Origin: M3007 sp041392625
GTDB lineage: Bacteria > Bacteroidota > Bacteroidia > Chitinophagales > Saprospiraceae
Direction: 5' to 3'
NCBI GenBank assembly: GCA_041392625.1
Contig: JAWKLR010000012.1
Location: forward strand, 1-64,000
Length of the DNA: 64,000 bases
This document shows, piece by piece, positions 46,815 to 56,493 of this stretch. The stretch's first letter is position 1, and every line of letters begins with the position of its first letter. The translations under genes and the position numbers were made by a program. Under the pieces are notes generated by a model. It was not told the DNA's origin. It did no database searches and saw nothing but the letters and a program-made list of their open reading frames with translations.

Positions 46815-47105
46815 ATGAAAAAAAAGAATGATCTCAGTTTAAAGGATGCGATGCAATTGATGATCGACCAGTATCGGTTGGAGCCACAGTTGCAGGAAAC
46901 CCGCATAAAAATGCTGTGGGAGGAGCGGATGGGAAAAACCATTTCTACCTACACTTCCAAACTGTATCTGAGAAAAAACATTCTGTATGTTACCATTCTT
47001 TCAGCCCCGCTCAAACAGGAGTTGGTTTATGGGCGCGATAAGATTAAAAAAATGCTGAATGAGGAGTTGGGTGAGGACCTGATCCAGGATGTGGTCATTC
47101 GTTAA
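46815..47105 (+). CDS. DUF721 / DciA-like protein
   Basis: A 96-residue protein. LSLKDAMQLMIDQYRLEPQL, then a Trp-containing helix (MLWEERMGKTISTYTSKLYL), then NILYVTILSAPLKQELVYGR and KIKKMLNEELG. This is the DUF721 domain, whose member DciA loads the replicative helicase in many bacteria. It is the short, domain-only form usual in Bacteroidota, where the role has been less studied. It precedes the photolyase gene by about 100 bases on the same strand. Confidence 0.75.
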   Translation: MKKKNDLSLKDAMQLMIDQYRLEPQLQETRIKMLWEERMGKTISTYTSKLYLRKNILYVTILSAPLKQELVYGRDKIKKMLNEELGEDLIQDVVIR

Positions 47106-47203
47106 TGCAATTTTTAACTGGTTTGCAAACCAAAGGGCTTGTTTGCTGTTCGAGTACCAATAGCATTTGAAATCGTTCAACCAACTTCCTAACCGTTCCC
47201 CTC

Positions 47204-48520
47204 ATGTACTTTTTCTGGTTTCGCCGCGATTTGCGCATCCATGATAACGCCGGCTTGTATCATGCCTTGAAACAGGCTCAAAGTCAGGGTGAGCAGGTGC
47301 AATGCCTGTTTATTTTTGATAAAAATATCCTGGATGAACTGACCGATCCCGCCGATGCCCGACTTGATTTCATTCATCAACAATTGCTTGAAATCGACGC
47401 TCTACTACGGGAACACGGAAGCAGCCTGCTTGTCAAACACGGTACCCCGGAACAAGTTTGGCGGGAACTTTATGAGAGCCATCCGATAAAAGCAGTTTTT
47501 ACAAACCGGGATTACGAACCCTATGCACTGAAGCGGGATCAGCAGGTGTCCGAAATTTTGACTGAAAAAAACGCCGCTTTCCACACATTCAAAGACCATG
47601 TACTTTTTGAAAAAGTTGAGGTCTTGAAAAACGATGGTACGCCCTATACGGTGTTTACGCCCTACAGCAGGAAATGGAAAGAAAAATTGGTGTCAAGACC
47701 AGATGCTGAAGCAGGCAGTTTTTACCTTAAAGGTTATCCCTCTGAATCCTATCTGAGTGCTCTTGCGCAAGATGCAAGTTTGGGTGTTCCGGACTTGACG
47801 GGAATTGGCTTTGGAAAAAGTAAACTGGAGTTTCCTCCCAAAGAAGTGAGCCGGTTTGATTCGGCAATATGGAGAAACCCGAAATTTTCCTGCGGTTGAC
47901 GGGACCTCCAAACTGGGCGTCCACTTCCGCTTCGGAACAATCTCCATTCGCGCAAAGCCCAGGCTGCGCAAGGACTCAGCAGAAGTGTATCTGAATGAAC
48001 TGATCTGGCGAGATTTTTACAGCCAGATCCTGGCCCTTCCCTTGTGGAGCAGTCTTTCCGACCACAATACGACCGGATTGAATGGCGAAACAACCCGGAT
48101 GAATTTGAGGCCTGGTGTGCCGGCCGCACCGGGTATCCGCTGGTAGATGCGGGCATGCGTGAACTTGTCCAAACCGGTTACATGCACAATCGGGTGCGCA
48201 TGGTTGTCGCCAGTTTTTTGTGCAAACACCTGCTCATTGATTGGCGCTGGGGGGAGGCCTGGTTCGCACAGAAACTGCTGGATTTTGATTTGGCATCCAA
48301 CAACGGAGGCTGGCAATGGGCGGCTGGTTCGGGCACCGATGCGGCTCCGTATTTCCGAATTTTTAACCCGTCGGAACAACTTAAAAAGTTCGACTCTAAA
48401 TTGGTTTATGTAAAAAAATGGGTTCCGGAATATGGAACAACCAAATACGCGAAACCCATCGTCGAACATGTGTTTGCCAGAAAACGCTGTTTGGAGGTGT
48501 ATCAGCGCGCCTTGAAATAA
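47204..48520 (+). CDS. phr: Cryptochrome/deoxyribodipyrimidine photolyase (paired frameshift)
   Basis: About 438 residues when repaired, the normal size. The N-terminal antenna domain begins MYFFWFRRDLRIHDNAGLYH. The first frame stops near 47898. A second frame carries ETRNFPAVDGTSKLGVHFRF, then ELIWRDFYSQIL. The first frame resumes near 48044 with WRNNPDEFEAWCAGRTGYPL and the FAD-binding block NNGGWQWAAGSGTDAAPYFR. Breaks near 47870 and 48035 cancel each other. It repairs UV-induced pyrimidine dimers using light energy. The last two residues before the stop and the 3' gene are separated by nine bases; the next gene is convergent. Confidence 0.85.
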
Positions 48521-48528
48521 GGAGATTC

Positions 48529-49505
48529 CTACGAGTCAGAAGCCATTACCATCCAACCGTGCGGATAAGCGTCCAGGTTCCCGTAGTGGAAGGCTTCCAT
48601 TTGTTTAAGTGTACGCTGGCGCAAATAACCAATGCGCGGTAGCGGCCGAACCGGATGTCCTTTCACCAACATGGGCTGGTAAATATTCTGGAATCGGGTA
48701 AACCGCAGGGTTTTGTGCCTATGTGTGCGGGCATCTTTGATGGAGGCACTCGTCTTGCTTACGCTTGCTTCCCGTTCCAAATCATCATTCAGCCAGATAT
48801 CTCCAAGGGCGTGATTGGCTTTGTACACCCTCCGTGCCTGAGTCAGGAATTTATCTGTTGGAAATGGCCCCTGGTCTTCTTTCCAAACTAGTTGCAATCC
48901 CTCGGTTTCGTTGGGTGGTCTGGACGGGTTGCGAATGGTATCCAGAATATCATCTGCCGTTGCGCCACCGATGTATTCTGCACGGATTTTCCAGCCATCC
49001 GGATGAAAACCGGAAACGGGTGCAGCGGGAGTATCCTCTTCTTGCCAGTCATTCCGCTCCCATCGGGAAACGGCAACACGGGTAGCCCAATGCGTAGAGC
49101 GCCAAATCAACCAGCGCAGGGCAGATTCCATCATTAAAATCTGGGCATACGGACCGTTGAGAATGGCCAGCGGCTCACCAGGCAACAGGAGCATTCCCTC
49201 CGGAGGCATTGTGACACCGACACGCAAACGCATGCGTTGCAGATGGTTGAGGAAACTCTCGGTAAAGGGCTCGACCTTGCGTCCGGGCCCTGCTCAATTT
49301 GCTGGATGCGTTCGGGGGTGAATCGAAATTTCCGAATGTGTTATGAGCAGAAGCTGCTCCGCAGAGTATGGCGCGGGCCATCTGTTTCATATACTAAATG
49401 AAATAAACTTTCTTGGTTATACGAGCCGTTTTGCCAGGCTTCCTGTCCGGCCAATGCCGGGCTCAGATCATCTAGCCAGTCAAAAGTTGAAGTTGCTTGA
49501 GGCAT
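48529..49505 (-). pseudogene. Broken nicotinate phosphoribosyltransferase-like gene
   Basis: Pieces in different frames between 49505 and 48529. The start MPQATSTFDWLDDLSPALAG stops at about 49340. Frame pieces then give RKFRFTPERIQQIEQGPD and FTESFLNHLQRMRLRVGV. From 49233 one open frame of 234 codons has VGVTMPPEGMLLLPGEPLAI, then LNGPYAQILMMESALRWLIW. It ends with QPMLVKGHPVRPLP and GNLDAYPHGW. These match the N-terminal and C-terminal parts of nicotinate phosphoribosyltransferases. The middle is about 150 residues shorter than usual and unlike the family. It converges with the photolyase gene. The identification is tentative. Confidence 0.45.
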
Positions 49506-49507
49506 GG

Positions 49508-50710
49508 TTATAGTTTTCTCCGGACTCCGTCGCGTCCATACAAATTGAAATTGACTGCAAAGAAAAGCATATCCCCTGCAAGGCCAACATTCTTTTGCCC
49601 TAAAAATAAACGTTCATACCCAATTCGCAGTCGGACTCCCGGATATCCATAATTTAACCCACTTTCATTGATCGTATCTTCATCAGAGAACTTGAATTTC
49701 AGGTCGGTTGTAAGTGCTGCCGTCAGGTTGGGGCTGTTAAAATAAAAATTTCCATAGTAAGCTGGCAACGGATCTGCTCCTTCATCGGGCATGGGTGGTC
49801 GCATCCAGGTCCAGCCTGCTCCGATCGACGGAAACATGCGCAATCGGGGTTTATCCACTACATCGTAGCCCAATTCCAGTCCGAATTCAATCATGGTGAC
49901 CTTATCATCCTTGGGCCAGACTTCAAAATTTTCAATTATATCCCGTTCAAGATGCATGCCACCTGCGTTGAACCGGAGTCCTGCATTTAGGCCTTTATAC
50001 CAAAAAGCAAGTCCGGTATTGAAAGCGAAGTAGGGACTGAGGTTACGCTCCAGTTGATCACTGAATGAGCCGTACAGGATTCCCATATCAAAATTAACAG
50101 CCCAGGGCTGAGGCAAACTGCCGTGGTACATAAATTGGTTGATGAAGCCTTTGAACCGGGAGTTCGGATACCGACCTGCAAAGCGTTCTATTTTCAGTTC
50201 CTGCTGCTTGCTTTCTTCCTCCATCTGGTCGATCCGGAGTAAGTAATCGAGAAAAAGCAGGGTGAACAAGCGCTCTTCCTCTTTTAATCCGCTTTTACGA
50301 ATAATGTCTGCATAGCGAACCCGGTTTTCATACAAATGATTGTCCAGCACTACAAACAGGCTGTCTTCCGGTGGTTGAATCTTCCAGAGGTCAGTAAGGC
50401 GCTGATCCATGGTATACGAATCAATCTCCTCAAACAAGGATTCATACCGCCCAAGGTGGATGTAGAGCAGCCAGCGTTCGTCCCAAACGGTGGTGGTGTA
50501 CAGGCTGTCTTCCAGTTGCAACAAAGAATCCAGACTGGCTCCCAACAGCTCGTCCTGTGCAGTTTGAAATGCGCCTATTGCTGCTTTGCGGTAGGTTGCA
50601 ATCTTGAGTTCCTTAAGTGAGTCAGCAGACACTTCCGTTTCCTGGGAACTAGCAAGAAATGGGATGAAAAAGATAAGGATAAAGAGTAGGGTGCGTCTAA
50701 AAACAAGCAT
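49508..50710 (-). CDS. Outer-membrane barrel protein with signal peptide, unknown function
   Basis: A 400-residue protein; the start at 50710 gives MLVFRRTLLFILIFFIPFLA, a signal peptide. The N-terminal third is helical with a TPR-like linker (LKELKIATYRKAAIGAFQTA). The rest is beta-strand rich with alternating aromatics (NFDMGILYGSFSDQLERNLS, FNTGLAFWYKGLNAGLRFNA, LELGYDVVDKPRLRMFPSIG), typical of a small outer-membrane barrel. ATG follows the dapF stop by one base (TAA-T-ATG), so translation is coupled. Function unknown. Confidence 0.75.
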   Translation of the reverse strand: MLVFRRTLLFILIFFIPFLASSQETEVSADSLKELKIATYRKAAIGAFQTAQDELLGASLDSLLQLEDSLYTTTVWDERWLLYIHLGRYESLFEEIDSYTMDQRLTDLWKIQPPEDSLFVVLDNHLYENRVRYADIIRKSGLKEEERLFTLLFLDYLLRIDQMEEESKQQELKIERFAGRYPNSRFKGFINQFMYHGSLPQPWAVNFDMGILYGSFSDQLERNLSPYFAFNTGLAFWYKGLNAGLRFNAGGMHLERDIIENFEVWPKDDKVTMIEFGLELGYDVVDKPRLRMFPSIGAGWTWMRPPMPDEGADPLPAYYGNFYFNSPNLTAALTTDLKFKFSDEDTINESGLNYGYPGVRLRIGYERLFLGQKNVGLAGDMLFFAVNFNLYGRDGVRRKL

Positions 50711-50711
50711 A

Positions 50712-51512
50712 TTAAATATTGATTTTTCCTTCAAAAACAAACGTTGCCGGCCCGCAAAGCCAGATGTTATGATATGCTCCGGCCGTTTTCGAAAACCGTA
50801 CAGCAAGTTGGCCGCCTTCAGCCTGGATTGGCGTTTCATAAGTCCCATCAGGATCGGCATTTTTTTGAGAAAAAGCCAATGCGGCGGCGGTTACCCCTGT
50901 TCCACAGGCAAGAGTCTCATCCTCTACACCACGTTCGTAGGTGCGAACCCGGATTCCTGAATTTATGGGTTCCACCAGGTTCACATTGATCCCGTCTTGT
51001 TCATAAGGCGGCGCATAGCGCACACTCCGGCCTACTGCAACCATATCGCTTTGTTCGAGTTGTTGTGCAAACCGGATAAAATGCGGAGATCCGGTATTGA
51101 GTTCATAATCGGCGCCTCGTTGCATTACCTGATCAATATTCTGCATTTTCAGTTCAACCCAATAATTGCCTGGTTCTTTGGGTTGTATACTGGCTTCGTG
51201 CGGACCATCAATGGCAATAAAACGGTAGGAGTCTTGCTTGAGTTCCCGATCGTATGCAAAGGCAACAATGCAGCGCCCTCCATTCCCACACATACTGCTT
51301 TCATTTCCATCTGAATTGAAATAAACCATTTCAAAATCAAAGCTGGCATGGTTTTGAAGCAGGATAAGCCCATCGGCACCAATCCCAAAATGGCGGTCAC
51401 ACATCCGGGCAATTCGCGCGCGATCGCCGCGTTTTATATAGTGGGTGCTCCGTTGGTCAATCATAATAAAATCGTTTCCGGCACCTTCGTATTTCCAAAA
51501 CGGAATTTCCAT
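50712..51512 (-). CDS. dapF: Diaminopimelate epimerase
   Basis: A 266-residue enzyme. N-terminal KYEGAGNDFIMID. The two catalytic cysteines are in SSMCGNGGRC (Cys75) and ETLACGTGVTAAAL (Cys203), the thiolate pair that inverts LL-diaminopimelate to the meso form. It supplies meso-DAP for lysine and peptidoglycan synthesis in the cytoplasm. First gene of a two-gene unit with the barrel protein. No lysine biosynthesis neighbours are present. Confidence 0.95.
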   Translation of the reverse strand: MEIPFWKYEGAGNDFIMIDQRSTHYIKRGDRARIARMCDRHFGIGADGLILLQNHASFDFEMVYFNSDGNESSMCGNGGRCIVAFAYDRELKQDSYRFIAIDGPHEASIQPKEPGNYWVELKMQNIDQVMQRGADYELNTGSPHFIRFAQQLEQSDMVAVGRSVRYAPPYEQDGINVNLVEPINSGIRVRTYERGVEDETLACGTGVTAAALAFSQKNADPDGTYETPIQAEGGQLAVRFSKTAGAYHNIWLCGPATFVFEGKINI

Positions 51513-51744
51513 AGCAACAAATTGATCCGGGGGGAGGATATTTGCCGACCCCGTGTTTTTTTGCGAAATTGCGGTAATTTTCCGGTATGAACCGTTAATA
51601 ATTATTTAAAAATAAACTGACCTCAACTTTTAATCGTTGATACTGTCCTAATACAAACAAGGAACCGAAGTCCATGTTTTGAATTTCCCCAAAAACTCCT
51701 GTTGAGCCATCCCCCTAAGATCGAACTTAAAGTCTGTATAATTC

Positions 51745-53181
51745 ATGAAAAAGTTATTTCCTTTATTGCTGGTAGCGCTGCTCAGCTCGCTGTTTACCAT
51801 TGCACTTTTCAAACTTACTGAAGAGGAGGCTCCGGTTGTTCAGCCTGTTTTAGATGATGCAGGCTCTGCACGATACACCAGTTTGGTCAATCAACTCTTT
51901 GAAGCGCGAACCAAGCATGGCTTTCGTTCTTCTTCGCCAACAGATTTTATAGAGGCTGCATCGGTTGCAACACCCGCCGTGGTCAACATCCGTGCAATTC
52001 AGGAAGTGGGCAGTGGATTGTGGGGCAGGAGCGCACTCGCCGGCTCTTCCGGTTCGGGTGTGGTTATGTCACCCGATGGCTATGTCGTAACAAACCACCA
52101 CGTAGTCGAGAACAGTCAGGAAATCAAAGTAACCTTATCCGATAAAAGAACATACCAGGCCAAGCTCATCGGTTCAGACCCTTCAACCGACATTGCCTTG
52201 CTAAAAATTGATGCCATCGAGTTGCCGTTTATGATCTTTGGAAACAGTGATTCTGTACTAGTTGGAGAGTGGGTTCTTGCCGTAGGCAATCCATTCAATT
52301 TGGAAAGTACTGTAACTGCGGGGATCGTCAGCGCCAAGGGGCGCAACATCAATATTCTCGGTGGAGGTGCAAGTATTGAATCGTTTATCCAGACGGATGC
52401 TGCCGTGAACCCGGGCAACAGCGGTGGCGCCCTGGTGAACACGGCAGGTGAACTGATTGGAATTAATACCGCGATCATTACAGAGTCCGGCAGTTATGAA
52501 GGCTATTCATTTGCGGTTCCCTCTAATCTGGTTCAAAAAATTATCCGGGATTTGCGGGAGTTTGGCAGGGTGCAACGCGCCTTCTTAGGTGTGGGCATTG
52601 AAGATGTGGACGGCGAATCTGCCCAGGAATTGGGCCTGCCAAATGCAGATGGTGTGTACATCAACCGGGTAAGTCTGCACAGTGCCGCCGAAGATGCCGG
52701 ACTACAGGTTGGCGATGTAATTCTCAGCATCAATGGAACCACCGTCCGCAGTACGCCCGAACTGCAGGAGCAGGTAGGGCGGTTTCGTCCAGGAGAAATG
52801 GTGCGGATTGAATTTTGGAGAAACCGCCATAAGATGCACGCTACCATGCGGCTCAAAGACGCCAAAAACTCAACTTCCATTGCCCGTGTAAATGGGGATG
52901 AACTAAGTAAAGAACTTGGAATTGAACTCCGAAATATGTCGCGCGAAGAGCAGTTGCAAACACGACTTCGCGGTGTTGTGGTAAGCAGTGTGCGCAGGGG
53001 CAGTCTGGTTTATGAAACCAATATGCAACCTGGCTTTATCATCACATCCGTAAACGGCAGCATTGTCAACAACATGGCAGAAGCCATTGACGGAATAAAA
53101 AATGCATACAACAATGTCATCCTCGATGGATATTATCAAGGAGAGGATGATTTGTATTCCTACCGATTCAAAAAGCATTAA
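51745..53181 (+). CDS. Periplasmic HtrA/DegP-like serine protease with two PDZ domains
   Basis: A 478-residue protease-chaperone with an N-terminal membrane or signal segment (LFPLLLVALLSSLFTIALF). The catalytic triad is readable: His119 in VVTNHHVVEN, Asp149 in DPSTDIALLK and Ser226 in NPGNSGGALVN. PDZ1 follows at about 285-370 (FLGVGIEDVDGESAQELGL, GDVILSINGTTVRSTPELQE) and a second, weaker PDZ-like unit at about 390-475 (RGVVVSSVRRGSLVYETNMQ). It degrades or refolds damaged envelope proteins. The 230-base gap before it shows no clear promoter motif. Confidence 0.93.
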   Translation: MKKLFPLLLVALLSSLFTIALFKLTEEEAPVVQPVLDDAGSARYTSLVNQLFEARTKHGFRSSSPTDFIEAASVATPAVVNIRAIQEVGSGLWGRSALAGSSGSGVVMSPDGYVVTNHHVVENSQEIKVTLSDKRTYQAKLIGSDPSTDIALLKIDAIELPFMIFGNSDSVLVGEWVLAVGNPFNLESTVTAGIVSAKGRNINILGGGASIESFIQTDAAVNPGNSGGALVNTAGELIGINTAIITESGSYEGYSFAVPSNLVQKIIRDLREFGRVQRAFLGVGIEDVDGESAQELGLPNADGVYINRVSLHSAAEDAGLQVGDVILSINGTTVRSTPELQEQVGRFRPGEMVRIEFWRNRHKMHATMRLKDAKNSTSIARVNGDELSKELGIELRNMSREEQLQTRLRGVVVSSVRRGSLVYETNMQPGFIITSVNGSIVNNMAEAIDGIKNAYNNVILDGYYQGEDDLYSYRFKKH

Positions 53182-53209
53182 CTGCCTGCCTTTAAACGGT
53201 AATCAGAAA

Positions 53210-53248
53210 TTGTTTATTCGGGCCGCTGCGCTTACCCTTGTTTATTTC
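53210..53248. repeat. Family B hairpin module, single copy
   Basis: TTGTTTATTCGGGCCGCTGC followed by GCTTACCCTTGTTTATTT. It is the reverse complement of the AAGGGAAAGCGCAGCGTCCC module of the composite repeats, with two differences. No heptamer palindrome accompanies it. Confidence 0.7.
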
Positions 53249-53343
53249 GCCACTGCATGGTTTTGATTAAGAAAATTAATCATCCATTTTACAATCAAAA
53301 ATCCAATCGTCAATCGGATTTCATGTAATCGGCAATCAACAAT

Positions 53344-53400
53344 AAAAAAAGGAGCCACTCCAACTCATTTATACGATGCATCGGAATGGCTCCTTTTTTT
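53344..53400. terminator. Bidirectional terminator between htrA-like and coiled-coil genes
   Basis: A 12-base stem with one mismatch (AGGAGCCACTCC and GGAATGGCTCCT), A7 on the left and T7 on the right, loop 21 bases. Confidence 0.8.
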
Positions 53401-53401
53401 G

Positions 53402-56364
53402 TTAGTTCCCGTCGGGCTTTTTCGCGGCTTCTGCTTCCGCTTTTAATTTAGCCAACTGTTCTTCTGCTTCCTTGATCTGGTTTCTCAGGTTTTGCAGTTT
53501 GGTGCCTTCGGCAGACTGCAGGTCCTTGAGTTCCTTGATCTTGGCTGCTGTTTCTTCCTGTGTTTTTTCAATCTCTTCTACACTTCGGACTTTGATATCC
53601 GCAACGGCTTTTCCTTCCCGGTCGCGAATCTCAGCAATATGGGCTGTAGATTCCTGGCGGATTTTGGCAATTGCCTCTGCTTCTTCTTTTTGTGCTTTGG
53701 AGATTTCCTCAATGGATTTGGAACGCGCTGCAGCGGCTTCAGCAGCATACTCTGCCTTTTTGGTCTCCAATTCTTTGCGGGAATTTGAAACCTCTGCAGC
53801 AGTTTTCTCGCGAATCTCAGTGATTTCATTCTGGCTTTTGGTGCGTGCTGCCAATACTTCATCCGCCATGGCTTTTTTCTTCACATCGGATTCCTGCTTG
53901 GCCTCATTAATTGCTTCAATAGCCTGTTGTTTTGCCTGAGCAATCTCACGCGCACTGTTTTCACGCGCTTCTGCTACCGCATTGGCAGCCTGTTCGCGGG
54001 CAAGAGCAATTTCCTCAGCAGATTCTTTCTTCACCAGTGCTGCTTTTTCGCGGGTGAGGCGCACTTCTTCAGCGGATTTCTTGTTGGCGTCGGATATTTC
54101 AATTGCCGCTTTTTCACGAGCCGCTGCAACTTCAGCAGCGAGTCGTTCCCGTTCGGATGCGCTCAGATGTCGTGCTGACAGAATGGTGTCGGCCTCTGCT
54201 TTCTTGAATGCTGAAATGTTCTCGGCGCTTTGGCGTCGTGCCTCTGCAACGGCTTCCGCGGCGGCCTGCTGGGCTTTTACAACGGCTTCACGCGCAGCAG
54301 CAATTTCCTTGGCTGCCTGTTCTTTGGCCTTCAGAATTTCCTCAGCAGCACGTTCGCGAGATTGTACGATCTCATCTGCAGTGATCTCAACGTGTTCTGC
54401 CTTCTTCTTTTTTGCTTCTTCAATCACCTTGGCTGCTTCCGCCTGAATTTCTTTTAGTTTATCATCAGCGCTTTGTTTGCTGCTGGCAATTTCGGCTGCA
54501 TAGGCTTGTTGAGCCTGGTCTGCTTTTGCATTGGCATCGGCAACACGCGTACGGGCTTCTTCCTGTGCTTTGGAAATTTCCGCTGCACTGCGTTCACGGG
54601 CTTGCACCACAGATGCGGCAGACTCCTCCTTGACTTTTTTCTCCTGTGCCTTGGCCGCCTCAATAGATGCAGCCAGGTCTTTTTGAATACGGGCTATTTC
54701 CTCATCGGCCCTCTTGCGCGCTTCTACAACTTGTGCAGCAATGCTGTCTTTTTGGACACGCGCTGCTTCCTGAGCTGCTGCTACGGCCTGGTTTGATTCC
54801 TGTTGTACCTGCTGGACGGATTGTGCCGCCTTCTCACGACTGGCAGCAACACCCTCAGCAATCTTCTGCTTTTCCTCGTTTGCTTTTTCTTGCTGTGCCT
54901 TCACTTCAAGACGGGTCTGTTCGATCTCTTCGCTGGCACGTTTCTTAGACTCGGCAACATCAATGGCCGACAACTCTTTCTGACGGGCTACTTTCTCACG
55001 AAGTTCGGCAATTTCGGAGGCAGTGTTTTGTTGTAACAAGGCCTGCTCTTCGTTGAACTTCCGTTTCATCTCTGCCATTTCCAGTGCAAGGCGTTGTTTT
55101 TCCAACACGTTGGCTTCGCGTGCCTGTGCAATTTCTTCAGCCAATTCTTCCCGCATCCGCAGGATTTCTTCGGCAGCGGGATTGTTTTGGTTCGGATGAC
55201 ATCTTCTACAGAACGTTCCTGTTCCAGCTCCGCTTTTTCACGAGCCTCTGTAATTCGCTGGCTGTTTTCCTCACGAATACGCAGAATCTCGGCATTTGCT
55301 TTTTCTTTTGCTGAACTTACTTCGCTGGCATATTCAGCCTTGGATGCATCCAGTTTGTTTTGGATTGCGGCAATTTCTGTGTTTGCTTTTTCACGTGCTT
55401 TTCGCACCTCATCGAGGGATGTTTGTCGCGCGGCCTGAATCTCTTCTCCGGCACGCTTGCGGGCATCTTCTACGTTCAACAAAATCTTAGATACTGCCGA
55501 ATCGGCCTTCATCTTACTGCTGAGCACGTATTTTTTGGCTTCTTCATTAGCCTTATCTATTTCTTCCTGACTGGCGAGGCGGGCTTGTTTGACCTCCTCG
55601 GCGTATTCTGCGATCTTCTTGTTTGCGGCTTCGCGTGCATCGATTACTTCTTGTCGAATTTGCGCTTTTTGGGCTTCTGCTTTGGTTCGTTCTACTTCAA
55701 TTTCAGCCCGAAGGGTAGTTTTGGTATTCTCAAGTTCTACCTTGAGACGTTCTGTTTCGTTATCGGTTTTGGATCCGCCGGATGCAGTCCCTGAAGTGGC
55801 CACCTCTCTGGGTTGTGGGCGGGACACACTGGCTCCGGTTGTATTACTAATGGAGCTTGGGTCCAGCATGGTTGTAAAACAAGTAGCTACCTGATTGATT
55901 GCTTGCTGCCGGTTAGCATTGATGTCAAACTTGTGTTTTTGACGGCTTACAAAATTAATAAAGTGAATGCTGGTGATGGTGCTTTTCGAGAACCAGTCGA
56001 TGGCTTCCAGGTCAATTTGCAGGTTGTTTCGGTGGGAGGGTACAGCACCTGGCAAGACCTCATCCATATTTACAAATCGGTAAGCGCGTTCGTTTCCTGC
56101 TACATCAAAAAAAACAACCTGGTCGTCTTGGTTAAATTCTATGCCTCCAACGGATGTCATGCGTGCAAATACGCCTTTTTCGTTGGAAAAAATTTGCATT
56201 TGGTAGGTATACTTGGCCCGCACCACAATGGCCAGGTTGGTAGATACCAAAAGGTGTACCCCGGAATGTTTCTTATTGTCAATAATTTGTTTGGAACAAT
56301 CCTGGGAAAACGAAGGGGGGATGCAACAAGCTAAGGCAAGTGCAATGATTAGTGTGTTTCTCAT
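53402..56364 (-). CDS. Giant secreted coiled-coil protein with 11-residue repeats (one-base frameshift)
   Basis: About 987 residues when repaired. The start at 56364 gives a signal peptide (MRNTLIIALALACCIPPSFS). Residues 20-200 form a small beta-rich domain of unknown type. From about 205 to the C terminus almost every residue is helical coiled coil rich in Ala, Glu, Lys and Arg, with no break by Pro or Gly. The pattern repeats every 11 residues (EEIALAREQAA, NAVAEARENSA, REIAQAKQQAI, EAINEAKQESD). The frame breaks near 55190, where restoring one A to a run of four joins the two parts. The helix would span roughly 115 nm. Function unknown; a surface fibre or envelope spacer is possible. Confidence 0.75.
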
Positions 56365-56493
56365 GTAAGACTGCATAAAAGGGGAGGAAAGGATAGTTAG
56401 ATTGGCCGCCAATTTAAATGTTTTTTCGCCCCCCGACTAATATTTATGCAGTCCCCAAAGGAAAAACCCAATATATTTTTGTTAAATGTGTCT

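Noticed and set aside
53402..56364. Many open frames on the plus strand opposite the coiled-coil gene
   Set aside because: They are Cys-, Phe- and Ser-rich translations antisense to GCN/GAR-rich repeats, with no family resemblance. The minus strand carries the coherent protein.
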